A stretch of DNA of 64,000 nucleotides from Luzula sylvatica (lineage: Eukaryota > Streptophyta > Magnoliopsida > Poales > Juncaceae). The notes beneath the pieces are model-generated. The model searched no databases, was not told where the DNA came from, and saw only the letters and a program-made list of their open reading frames with translations. Location of the stretch: contig OX326961.1 of the NCBI GenBank assembly GCA_946800325.1, forward strand, positions 46,649,415-46,713,414, in the 5' to 3' direction. Each line of letters begins with the position of its first letter. Within the stretch, counting starts at the first letter, position 1. Below are positions 47,932-59,900 of the stretch, one piece after another. The position numbers were made by a program, and so were the translations under genes.

Positions 47932-50900
47932 GAGTTTGGCTAGGACGCTATTAATAGCACGAGAGAGTTTAATACTATTAATTTTTAAACCGTCAGATTC
48001 CCATTCAGATTAAGATTTGATGATCAAACATGCAATGGATGGAAACTTAACACCACCGTTTATTTCTTTCATATTAGGAAAATTAATATTGCATACATTC
48101 CTATTCCCAGATATTATTTGACCGCATTAAATAAGGAAATAGAACATTGCACTTGATTGCACCAAATAATTCATTCATGTATTTCTAATTCTTTCATTAA
48201 GAAAATTATTAATGTATGGATATCCTATATTTAATTTATAAATTATTGATTAGAAAGAAATATTATAAAATCTAATATTTACAGATTTTTCAAACTATTA
48301 AATTAGGAAATACATAAATCATCTTTCTAATAGGCTCTTGTTCTTATTTTTCAACAATCTTAAAATCCAATATCGTAAAAGAAATACACTGCACATCCAT
48401 CTTAATTCATCATGGTTATTAGAGCTTCTTCTAGTTTGAGTGATAATATTCCACCGTTCTTAGGAGAGGTATTGCACTTTTTCGTTGCTTAACATGTGTA
48501 GGGCTCACTTTTCAATTATGTCTATTTTGTCAATTTGGTCTTGCCTCCTAAGATGGAAATCAAATATGAACTTGCAGGAACATTTGATTGAAGTTTCTAC
48601 TGATGGAGAAGAGATGCATAACCCCAACAGTAGTGACCAGGAATATGACTTTACGAGTGCATATCATAATCAACAAACATGTGAAGTTGAACTTGAGACA
48701 ACGATTGATTTGCCATTTGTAGGGATGGAATTTGAAAGTGGAGAAGAAGCAATTAAATTTTACACTGTTTATGCTTTTAAAACCGGATTCTCTGTCAGAA
48801 AGGCTAGCCACTACAAGGCAAGAAAGAAAGATAACATGATTACTGCTTGGCTGTTGTGTTGTTCGAAACAAGGAAAAACTGATTCAAAAGGTCAAAGAAA
48901 AAACGTCGAAACACCGCAAATAATAGGGACACCACAAAAAAATGTGCACCACCGTCGAACCGATTGCAAAGCTTACATAAGGGTGAAACTAGAAACTGAT
49001 GGCAAATGGAGGATAACCAAATGCGAAACAAAGCATAACCATAGTTTGATAGCTAGTCCCTCTAAAATGCGATACTGCAGATCTTACCGAACAATAACCG
49101 AAGAACAAAAAGTGTTAATACACTTGCTAAGAGAACAAAATATACCCACTACCCAAATTATGGCTTTCTTGGCTGCAAGAGAGGGAGGGTCCCAGAATCT
49201 TTCCTTCGTTCAAAAAGATTTAAATAATGAGATTGCAAAAAGAAAACAGAAACTTGTCGGGCTTGATGTAGCAACCACGCTCGCATATTTTGAAGAACGA
49301 AAAGCTACCGATCCTCTTTTCTATTCGAAAATAAATTTCGACGATGAAGGGGCGGCACGCTATATCTTTTGGATTGATGGAAGGTCGAGAGTGGCATACA
49401 AGAACTTTGGAGATGTAATAACGTTCGATACAACGTACATGACCAATAAATATAGCATGCCGTTTGCTCCTTTCATAGGGGTAAATCATCACTGGCAATC
49501 AATTTTTTTTGGGTGCGCTCTGATTAGAGATGAGAAAGCTGATAGCTTTTGTTGGTTATTTAGAACATGGCTTGAAGCAATGTCAGGTGTTCATCCAAAA
49601 GCAATAATCACAGATCAAGATTTGGCAATGAAGAAAGCAATTGCAGATGTGTTTCCAAATACAATACACAGGTGTTGTGAATGGCACATAATGCGAAAAG
49701 CAAGAGAACATTTAAGTGTGTTTTATCATGACAAAGTGGGGTTTGAAGATGAATTTAAGTCATGCATTGATGACAGTTTAACAATTGACGAATTTGATAG
49801 TAATTGGAAAGAAATGATTGTTAAGCATGAAATAGATGATAATACCCATTTAAAACATGGATGGATTAAAATATGGATTAAAATAAATGCCGTGCACAAT
49901 GGGTTCCGGCATTTTTTCGTGATACGTTTTTCGCGGGCATGTCATCGTCACAAAGAAGTGAGAGTATGAATGCCTTGATTAAAATATGGATGGATTGCCA
50001 AGAATCGATATATACATTTGTAATTCGTTTTGAGAAGATCCTCGAAAGTCGCTTTGCCAGAGAAGATGAGGAGGACTATCGAACAATCGATGGAAAAGCA
50101 TCATTGTGTTCGCGCGATCCAATCGAATTTCAAGCTCGTGAGGCATATACAAGAAATATCTTCTCGGAATTCAAAGAATCATTACAAACTAGTTCTGGTT
50201 ACAATGTGTTCGAGATGGAGAATCCATTGGTATTCAATGTAAGGACCATACATAATCCTTTCATTTGCAATCAACGGATGCTTTCATATATCGTTGAGGT
50301 TAATGAATCCAAATCCATAATTTCGTGTAATTGCAAGAAGTTTGAGTTTGAAGGCTTATTATGTCCTCATGTTTTGAAGGTAATGAATCATGTAAACATG
50401 CATTCTATTCCATCTCGTTATATCTTAACAAGATGGACCAAAAATGCAAAAGGGGAGTCAATGGCATCGAGTACCCGAAGTGTATTAATGGGTGAATCAT
50501 TGGAATCTAAGGCATTGCGTTTCAAAATTTTAAGTTCAAAGGTTATGAAATTAGTGTCACAAGGATCACACAATTTCGAAGCATTTGAAATGACTTCTAC
50601 GCGGATAGATACAATTACGGATGAAATTGCAATATTCAATGAATCGATGAAAAAGTTGAACGAGAACATAAATGAGGAAACGGAAAGCTCTGGAGGAAAC
50701 GATATTGTGAATAAAAAGCAAGAAGTTAGAGAGGTAATTACACCTAAAGATCCTCCAGAATCGCAATGCAAGGGTAAAAGAAAAGCACAACGATGGAAGC
50801 CACAATCTGAGAGAAAGCAAAGAAAATGTGGAAAGTTGGGTCACTATTTCACAACTTGCAAGGAGGTAATGACATATTTACAATTTTCAATATTTTCAAT

Positions 50901-51605
50901 TTTAGGTTATAAGTGAGTTCTAATCTAACATGTAATTATTTTTTTTCAGGGAAGAGCTTAAAAGATGTACAAGTTTCGAAAATGCTTAATATGTAGTATT
51001 TGTAGGAACTATTTTGTATCTTGATTTTATTTAATGTTTCATGATGTATTGCGTATGAATCTGCTGGTTGTATTTTTCTTTTGTTGCACTCTTCAAAATT
51101 TTAGAATCATGTATGTCCTGAGAATGAATATTTTTCAATTTATATGAGTTCGATGTTTAGATGGAACTTCCAATTAATATTTTTCTTTATTAAAATCAGT
51201 TATGGTACATTTGTCTAGCATCAAATTTATAATCCCAAACACTACAAAAGATCATAACAATCAAATTTTATAATAGTCTGAAAAATCTGTGAATTAATAA
51301 TGAACCGACAACAAGTTCTTGAAGTTATTCATAACTTATGAATCATAAGAATTAGAAATACATGAATGAATTATTTGGTGCAATCAAGTGCAATATACTA
51401 TTTCCTTATTTAATGCGGTCAAATAATATCTGGGAATAGGAGTGTATGCAATATTAATTTTCCTAATATGAAAGAAATAAACGGTGGTGTTAAGTTTCCA
51501 TCCATTGCATGTTTGATCATCAAATCTTAATCTGAATGGGAATCTGACGGTTTAAAAATTAATAGTATTAAACTCTCTCGTGCTATTAATAGCGTCCTAG
51601 CCAAA

Positions 51606-51608
<3 letters not shown>
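47932..51608 (+). mobile_element. FAR1-type Mutator-like element, copy 2 (plus)
   Basis: Mirror image of copy 1, 133 bp away, with the same ends and a TA-run target. It sits at the centre of the foldback element: the sequences just outside each end are inverses of each other (47,840-47,905 and 51,666-51,735). Confidence 0.9.
48412..50961 (+). pseudogene. FAR1/FHY3-like MULE transposase, copy 2, with the same frameshift
   Basis: Exon 1 48412-48468 (MVIRASSSLS); exon 2 from 48578 to the shift near 49,850-49,890; second frame to 50865; final exon 50950-50961. Junctions are GT..AG and phase 0. The first exon is preferred over the longer upstream frame, which would start on a non-ATG codon. Domains and the frameshift are identical to copy 1. 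The two genes are divergent, with start regions about 1.1 kb apart and their 3' ends pointing outward. Confidence 0.85.
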
Positions 51609-51669
<61 letters not shown>

Positions 51670-52035
51670 TTATTATTATTAAATAAATACTATTTCACAT
51701 TGCATTTTTTATTTTTACATTAAATAATTTTATATAAAACTCATATAATAAATAGAGAATAATATAATAAATATCATGATATAATATTATGAAATATTAT
51801 ATTGTAAAATATTATGTATTTATTAATTTATAGAATAAATTCAATTATAAATTGTGAGGGTATTTTGGTCCAAAAAAGAATAATTAGGATGGAAAATGAA
51901 AAATAACACTATTAGGGGGTTTTTCAAGAATTAAAATTAAGTTATAGGGGGTTTTTCAAAAAATCTAAAAGTTAGGGGGTTTTTGAGAAATCCCAAAAAA
52001 GATAGGGGGTTTTTGAAGAATTCCCCATTAAAAAA

Positions 52036-53651
52036 ACTTGACATGGTCATTTTGTGCAATTCGTTCACAACTGTTGCAAATGTCAGACAAGCACATACCA
52101 ATGATATGTTGTTTTGTTTTCGGTCGAAATGTTTTGAGTTACATCTGAGAGCCCTAATCATCCCAACAGAGTTCAATACAGAACTAATCCAAACTAAAAA
52201 AAGTTAAAACATCAAAATTCAGATTTCAATAACCAAAAAAATAAATATTATTAATTCAATAAAATACAAAAACTACCTATCATTACACAGACATCCATAA
52301 GCCTCGAGACATCCATAATCCTCGACCAAAAAGACATTGAAAGTATAATCGTAATACTCGACCAAAAAGACAGTGATTCGAAAGTATAATTGTAATACTC
52401 GACCAAAAAGACAGTGAATCGAATAATTGTATTAATTAATTAAAAATGTTCTATTTATTATACTTTCTTGTAATTACCTAAAATTACAGAATGCAGCTAT
52501 TGAAACTTGAAAGCTCACCATGAATTCACGTCCACATAATACAATTACAATTACACTCTGTTAGAACTACTTGTTGAAATACACCTAATTAATTCACGTC
52601 CACATACAATTACACAATCCGTTAGAACTTCTTGTTGAAACACACGTAATTGATAACGTTCCCTACACCAATAAAGTTACCCGCCATACAATTAACACAT
52701 GTAATGGATGGACAAATTAGTTTTAACCCGTTTAAATAAACAATACCTCAACCCGTTTAGCGTGTAAATGGAACCAAGAGAAATAGGAAAGAATCGCCCC
52801 TCTTTTCCTGACGTGTTTCTCTCTCCTAACCCGTTTAGCGCCTCTCTACCGGTCCGCATCTGCCGTTTGTACAAAGTTTTACTCTGTTTTTGCTGCAGTC
52901 ACATGAATACTCTGTTTTTGTTTTGTTTCTATTTTTATTTTTGTAGTTTGAAAACCTAATAAGTGCGTATTAATTATATTGATAATATCAATATACATTT
53001 GATATTTTTTTTCATTTTGCATAGATGGAGATCGTAAATTCCTTGGAAATTAATGATGGTGAAGAACACGATCACAGTACTGTAGTCGAGATCAAAGACT
53101 GGCTTGATCATAAATTAGATATATTTCTTATTAGTTCTTTGCACGACAATAATTCATATTCAATGGCACAATCTCATATTATTTCAAATGAAAATCACGC
53201 ACTACATGATCAATGAGTTCCCCGCTCATGCATACCAATTGCCAGAATAACGTTCTCAAGGCCTAGTAGTTAAAATGAGGAATTTTGTATACTCAATTTC
53301 AATTCGTAATGTTTTCAATACACGATAGGTAAAAAAAAAGATCATGAATTCGAAAAGTACGAAGAGAAGTCATACCGTAAACCTTCGCTCGAAGAAGATT
53401 AGCGATCTTTGCAATGAGAAGAGCTACAAAGCCAATGTAGTATTGGCACTTGATTCGGAAATTCACTCACTGAATCAAGATAAAACAATCAAACAAATAA
53501 GAACATAATCCTTGCAATTCGAAAATTAGTACATTTCCCCTCTTTAATCTATACCTTTCTCGATCCATCTTCTGCATCTTCTTCCCTATTCCCTATTCTG
53601 CATTACAAATATTCAAATTTCCAAGTTTAAAAAATTCAAAATTTTAAGTTC
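52036..53651. other. Region between the foldback element and the GAUT fragment
   Basis: Contains the 5' part of the split membrane ORF (to 52161), short repeats of CGACCAAAAAGACA (52,320-52,410) and of AATTCACGTCCACATA (52,510-52,610), and a small plus ORF at 53025-53216 (acidic, starts MEIVNSLEIND, preceded by an AG acceptor-like site) that I do not recognise. Confidence 0.4.
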
Positions 53652-53950
53652 TTAGAAATGGGAACATACGAAGGGGGGAGATCTCAGATCTCTATCGACA
53701 ATGGATTCGTTGAGGTCGCGTTCATGCTGTTGAATATATTGTTTTAATTCATGAGTTAAGGACTCTTTGCCCTTGATTTTGGCAATGCTTGGATAATAGG
53801 CTCGAGAAACGTATAATTGGTCTTTCAGTTTTTTAATGGCCGAGTCATTCATTTCCTCTCTTCGTTGAATGGACCATAAAGAACTAGCTTCCGAATTCGA
53901 TTTGGCGTGCTTTTTCGGTCTCTTCGTACCAAGAATCATGATAGTGTCAA
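53652..53950 (-). pseudogene. Fragment of a galacturonosyltransferase (GAUT) gene
   Basis: The minus strand encodes LWSIQRREEMNDSAIKKLKDQ followed by QLYVSRAYYPSIAK and LKQYIQQHERDLNE. This is the conserved stem region before the catalytic domain of plant GAUT proteins, which add galacturonic acid to pectin in the Golgi. Neither the N-terminal membrane anchor nor the GT8 catalytic domain is found nearby. It is a partial copy, perhaps moved with the duplication. Confidence 0.7.
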
Positions 53951-54456
53951 TAAAGAGTATAAATTTGTCTAATTGGATACGAATCGAACAAGAAAACATT
54001 GATTAAATCAAGATTACAATAAGAAACAAGAAAATTTGATCATAAGCATAACCCCTCGAATTTGCAGTCATTATAGTTAAAACAACGAACTCGAATACTA
54101 TCATTCTGTTCTTTACATAAGGAATGTATACTATACACGAATCATTTCGTAATACAGGAAATATCAGATCCAAAAGAAACTGCGAAATTCAAATCAGGAT
54201 CAAACCGCTAAACCACGATCCAGATCCAACAAAATAAGATCACGAATTTAAAAGGAAAAAATCAAAATCAATCAATTACCCGCTGGAAACCAACCCCCAA
54301 AAACTGCAAGCGGGACGAGGATTGAACAGTCGACTAGCGCCAACACTGCCACGTTAGGCCTCCTCCGCCTCTTCGCCGCCGCCGCCGATTGCTTCATCTC
54401 GGTGATTTCTTCCGATTCTTACTGGTCCCTTTCCGCCGATTGCTTCATCTAAGGAA
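53951..54456. other. Intergenic, no gene seen
   Basis: AT-rich, with a GC-rich patch at 54,340-54,450 (GCCGCCGCCGCC). Possibly old 5' sequence of the GAUT source gene. Confidence 0.35.
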
Positions 54457-56234
54457 TGAAATCAGTGAATCACCCCACTCATATAATAATTAATAATACA
54501 TAGGTTGATTAATCTCGACTTCGAGCCAAGTGCAAATGATGCTCTTTGGATTCAAGCCACAATCCAATTATTTTCTTTACTTTTTTCCTCTCTCGTTTCC
54601 TGTACTGAACTTGACCAGAAGCACACCACCTTTTGAAATTCCAGACACGATTTCCGTCACCCAAGATCTCGCCTACACCTGGTTCTTGCTTTACAATCTA
54701 TCACTAAATGCATGGGGTTGCCTTTTCGAAAATTTAAAGTACTGTATATATGTTTTTTCTTAAATCTAAAATACTAACTTTACTTTTTTTCAAAACTTAT
54801 GAAATATATATAAAAATATCCAAAATTACTAACATAATATTAAATTGAAGAGTTTTTAACATAACTAAATATTACAATTTTGTAAAATACTATAATGTTT
54901 AAGATTATGAAGTTCGGATAAATGAGATATTTGAATTAAAAATAAATAATTATCTAAATTCGACTAACGAAACCTAGATTTTAAATATTCATTAAAATAA
55001 TATGTGCACGACGCACTGATATTTGTAGAAACTCATACCAACAATCTTGAAATAATTTTTCAAATCTTACTATGGAAATAACTATTTTGTCCCAATAAAT
55101 AAACAAATTCATTTAAGCCAATATAAAAAATTTCAAAAAGACACTCCCACCCAACTATCTCAATCTTGCACTTACAACAAAAAAAAAATCACCCGAACTA
55201 ATGCACCAACCACTAATACAAACAATGCACAATTGGAATTAATGAATTTACAAATCAAGTTTTTATTTTATTTTACGAAGTACAATTGATGTTAATCAAT
55301 ACAAGACGAAATTACCAGCACTCCAATTTACTATATGCAAGTTGTCAAAATCAAAAGGAACAATCCAATAAATAAATAATATTTATGTAATTTTTTTTGG
55401 AAGACGATAAAAAAACGTTTGGAGACGGTGTGTAGTTAATTGGATAGGACCGTCCTATGTGTAAGGTTCATGAATCTCGAGTTTCGGATCCAACATTTGT
55501 AGAGATTTGAAATTTTCGAAAAAATAATATAGCTAATAAAAAATAAATATAATTACAATAAAATTACTATAAGTCATAAGATGTTTTATGATTTATTGAC
55601 ATGACAATTATCTATTTTATTGAGAGGTCGTGATTTCGAATACCTATAAACTATATTTTTAATTTTTTTTTTCCAAAATACAACGAAAATATGAGAAAAA
55701 AATTGTCTTACAAGATTTGAACATTACATCTATAAGAAAAAACAAAAATCTAAATCAATAAGTCACACAATCACACGTGTCATGTTAGTTTCTTTTAATA
55801 ATTAATGAAAAATCTTTTTTGAAAGCTGATTTCGGATCCTTTTAGATCCTTAAAATGTTTGTGCTGGTCTGTAATTGTGAAGATTATTTATTTATAAATA
55901 AGTAAGGAATGATTAAAGAATTTAAACCACATAACACAAAACAAGACACCAATTTCAAAATGACTCTGAATAAACGAACTAATCAAGAATTACGAATTGT
56001 GATTTAAAATAAAAAATGTCATGCAACTATACACAACAAATACAACTAAAAAAATTAAAATATAAGTCGAAAAACTCAATCCGGAAAATGACATGTCTAA
56101 ATTATAGTTCCCTAAATATGATTTTTTTTTTCTTTTAATGTATATTCTATTCTGTTTTATCTCAACTACTCTTGTTTCCCTCTTAATATACAAAGTATTT
56201 CTTATTTCTTGAAAGAAATACATGAGTAATAATA

Positions 56235-56390
56235 GGGATCAGGAATTTGGTCCCTCGAATTGACAGGATCTATCATTACTCGAAATACACCAAGTGCAGG
56301 GACCAAATTCGTGATAGGTGAGGTCAATTCGAGGGACCAAATTCGTGACAGGATCTATCATTACTCGAAATACACCAAGTGCAGGGAATA
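56235..56390. repeat. Short repeats in the copy B promoter
   Basis: A block starting GACAGGATCTATCATTACTC and running through ACCAAGTGCAGGGA occurs twice (about 56,261 and 56,347), with GAGGGACCAAATTCGTGA-like words in both orientations between. Copy A has one such block. Confidence 0.75.
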
Positions 56391-56900
56391 ATTAACAGAG
56401 AGATGGAAGGTGTCAGGGTGACAGTGTCTGCTGCAAAAGCTCTGTAATAAGCGAAATCCCAGTCCTTTGCTTCACGTGGTTGCTTTCCTCTCTTTTCCTC
56501 CTCTCTCCTCAAAATTTCTCGAAATTCTTGCTTCTTTGGATTGAAGTAGTAGAGAGTCGAAACAGGTATCTAGTAGATCTACATTCACCGCATTGTATTT
56601 TTTTTTTAATTTCTCATGCATTTTTGCTATTTTGTTAGTTTTTCACCTTGATTTTCTTACTTTTGTTTGTATATTCGGAGGATCACATTTTAGTGTTTAA
56701 AGAGTAATATTTGTTAATGCTCGAATTCAGCGGATTTAGCGTCGATTTTCTTGGATTATGTTTTATTTTTTCTGTTTATTTTGAATTTGGGTTCTCGGGT
56801 TTTGGCTAAGATTTCGCCATTCGTGCTATGAACAGGTGAATAGGAGATCTTACTGAAATTGTACGTGAACAGCTGTTCTGATTTGGGAGTTTTGAACAAA

Positions 56901-59900
56901 ATGGGGATTATATCACGAAAAATATTTCCATCTTGTGGTAAATTGTGTGTTTGCTGCCCTGCACTTCGTCCAAGCTCACGGCGACCAGTGAAACGGTACA
57001 AGAAATTGCTGTCTGAAATCTTCCCTAAAACACAAGTAAATCTCCTTTCCCATTGTAGTTATCCTTTTTGTGGATTTTCTTTGCTCGATTTAGTAAGAAT
57101 GTAGTAGCATTGTGATTTTTACTATATATTCATCGAATGTTAGGTTTTAGTTTGGTATTTTAGGTTAAATTACTGTCAATATTGCTTATCTTCCAGTTGT
57201 ATTTCTTTACTGCATTCGTTGGATTGAAACCAGTCATAAAATTGTAATTAAATTCATGAATCATTTTGTTAAAGTCTTTTAACATGAAATTTCGCAGGAT
57301 GGTCCAGTGAATGAAAGGAAAATCATGAAATTGTGCGAATATGCAGCCAAGAATCCTCTTCGCATACCTAAGGTTTATCTCTCTCTCTCACTATATCTCT
57401 GTTTGAGGTTTTATTTTCTGAATTTTTGAATTACTAGTCTAAAATTTGATTTCAAATTCCAAATAGATTGCCAAATTTTTGGAGCAAAGGAGTCACAAGG
57501 AGCTTCGATTCGAGCACGTCAACTTTATCAAAATAATCACCGAAGCCTATTCAAAATTGCTCTACATTTGCAAGGAACAAATGTAAATTCCTCCTAATTT
57601 CTCAATTATACCCCTCTATTTTTAAAATCCTCTTTCTTTTTGTAGGGCTTATTTCGCAATTAGCCTTGTGAGCGTGGCCAATGAGCTTCTAGAAAGCAAG
57701 CATCAAGATATTCAAATCCTCGGTTGCCAAACTCTCACCAAATTCATCTACACTCAGGTTACAAATATTCAATTATAACTTATTTAATTTAATATATCAT
57801 TTTTTATTTTTTTTCAATATATTTTAATTTCTTTTTTATCGTGAATAGAATGACAACACATATGCACGTAACATAGAGAGGTTAGTGTGCAAAGTTTGCA
57901 CATTATCTCATGAACATGGTGACAAACAAAGTCTTATTCGCTCAACAAGCTTGCAATGCTTATCCTCAATGGTATAAATTATCAATTATTATTATTCTCC
58001 TTTTTTACTCGCAAAATATAATATTATATTTACCTTCACATTATTATCTTTCAATTCAGATTTGGTACACGACAGAATATTCCTACATGTTCTCCGATTT
58101 TGACGCCGTAAATAAATTAATTCTATAAATATTAATATTCTTAAAATAAATCTATTAAACCCTTTGAAATATTTTTGCATTTATATGTATCAGATTATCA
58201 ATTCCATATTGGAAAATTACCGCAAAGACGAAACTACAAATACTCCTACAAATAATAACAACAATAATAATAACGTTGAAGAAGAGAGAAACACACCGCA
58301 ACACAATTGGGTTGACGAGATTGCTCGATGCGAAGGACGAGCCAGCTCAATTGTTTCCGCTGATGTCAGCCCTAGAAATATAAACACCACTTCTCCAAGA
58401 CAAACAGACAGGTAGGGGTATTTCTGGCAAAATGCTTAAATGTTAGACAAAATAATTTTGTTATTTTTTGATGGAGGGACAGGGAGGAGCAACAGGAGGA
58501 AAACCCAGAAGAGTGGGCCCAGATCTGCGTGCAAAAACTTGCTGAGCTGGCGAAAGAGAGCACAACAATGCGTCTCATCTTGGAACCAATGTTTGCTTTT
58601 TTGGATACTAACAAACAGTGGTCCCCACGTCACGGTTTGGCTCTGCTCGTCTTATCTGACTTGTCTTACTCCGACAAAAACTCAGGTCTGTAATAAATGA
58701 TATTTGCAAACGGTCCCTGCATTATGCCTAAATTGCATAAAAGTCCTTATAAATACCAAATAATTATTGCAGGAAATGAGAAGTTGATACTGACGGCTGT
58801 AATTCGTCACTTAGACCATAAAAACATAGCAAGTGATCCACAATTAAAATCAGATATAGTTCAGATGCTGACATCACTCGCTCGCTCGCTGAGGTCACGC
58901 GGCATAAGCGCTGAGCTGGCAGTCGTCAGCGATTTATGCAGACATTTGCGGAAGTGTCTAGAAGCACTTGTGGAGAGTAATAACGATAACGGTATTGAAG
59001 AGTCGAGCTTGAATGAATCTCTTCAGAATTCAATTGAAGATTGCCTTTTAGAGATTGTTAAAGGGGTAATTAAATAATTAAATACTTTCTCTCTCCACTT
59101 TTTGATAATTCACTAATTACGATTAAAATTTTGTAATACTAGATGAAGGATTCAAATGTAATATATGATATTATGGCGATAACGTTAGAGAAACTTCCTG
59201 CATTTAATGCTGTATCGAGAGCTACAATTGGCAGTCTATTGATTCTCTCTCACATCCTCTCGTTGACTTCTCTGTCCTCCCAAAAGCTCACAGTAAATTT
59301 CTCTATTTTTATTTTCGAACTTTGCTATTATCCCAAAATAATAATTATAATATTTTGAAATGATTTTTTCAGGTTTTTCCAGAAATGTTTCTGATTCAAA
59401 TACTGAAATCCATGACGCATCCAGATCCAGAAACGAGATTGGGGGCACATTTGTTATTCTCGTCAGTACTCGTCAGAGCACCACATCATCAGAGAGGGGA
59501 CTCGGAATATTTATACGAGACCAAGAAATGGCAGTCTAGAACCACGTCAGTCTTTGCCTCGGCCACTGCACTACTCGAGAAACTCAGGAGAGAGAAAGAT
59601 AGCTTAACTGGAGACAATAATAATAATAACGCTAAGAATAATGTTAGTTATTCTAAGGAGAGAGAAAATAAGAATTATTCTGTGTTTTTCGCCAAGTTGG
59701 GATTTTCGGTTTGCCAAGAGTTCAGTGCAAATGAAATGGTATGAATATTCACAAAGATATAATATCTTGATTATAAGATTTGTATATATTTATTTTGTTT
59801 TGTTTTTGGTTTATTTGAAATAGGAAAATAGTATTGTTATGTTGAGCGAAGATCAAGTGGGTCAGATATTATCGGTTATATGGATACAAGCAAATCAAGT

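Larger units (their letters stand above)
43752..52026. mobile_element. Foldback MULE-like element hosting two FAR1-type MULEs
   Basis: Starts GGGGAATTC at 43752 and ends GAATTCCCC at 52026, with ATTAAAAAA (9 bp) on both sides (43743-43751 and 52027-52035). A 9-bp duplication is the Mutator-like standard. Its long inverted arms carry repeated AAAAACCCCCTA units. Without the two inserted MULEs the element is about 0.9 kb and nearly palindromic: 47,840-47,905 is the inverse of 51,666-51,735. It has no coding capacity of its own. Confidence 0.8.
43362..52161 (-). pseudogene. Unrecognised membrane-protein ORF split by the foldback element
   Basis: The frame at 52161-52036 (from an ATG in GMIRALRC) stops at the element border. 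The frame resumes in register at 43742 and runs to 43362 when the element and one copy of its 9-bp duplication are removed. The joined ORF is about 175 residues, with hydrophobic stretches around IYVIYFIIYL, LTWFLAF and LFSVAVNATALLY, so it looks like a multi-span membrane protein. I do not recognise the family. There may be further exons upstream. In its present state it is disrupted by 8.3 kb of inserted DNA. Confidence 0.55.

Noticed and set aside
44769..50961. Two domesticated FAR1/FHY3 family genes
   Set aside because: Each lies within long terminal inverted repeats and carries a frameshift, so they are transposon genes rather than host regulators.
44122..51608. Fold-back assembly artefact as the sole explanation of the palindrome
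   Set aside because: The arms end exactly at the terminal repeats, the 133-bp spacer is asymmetric and matches the expected arm of the host element, and the outer flanks differ. Still worth confirming with spanning long reads.
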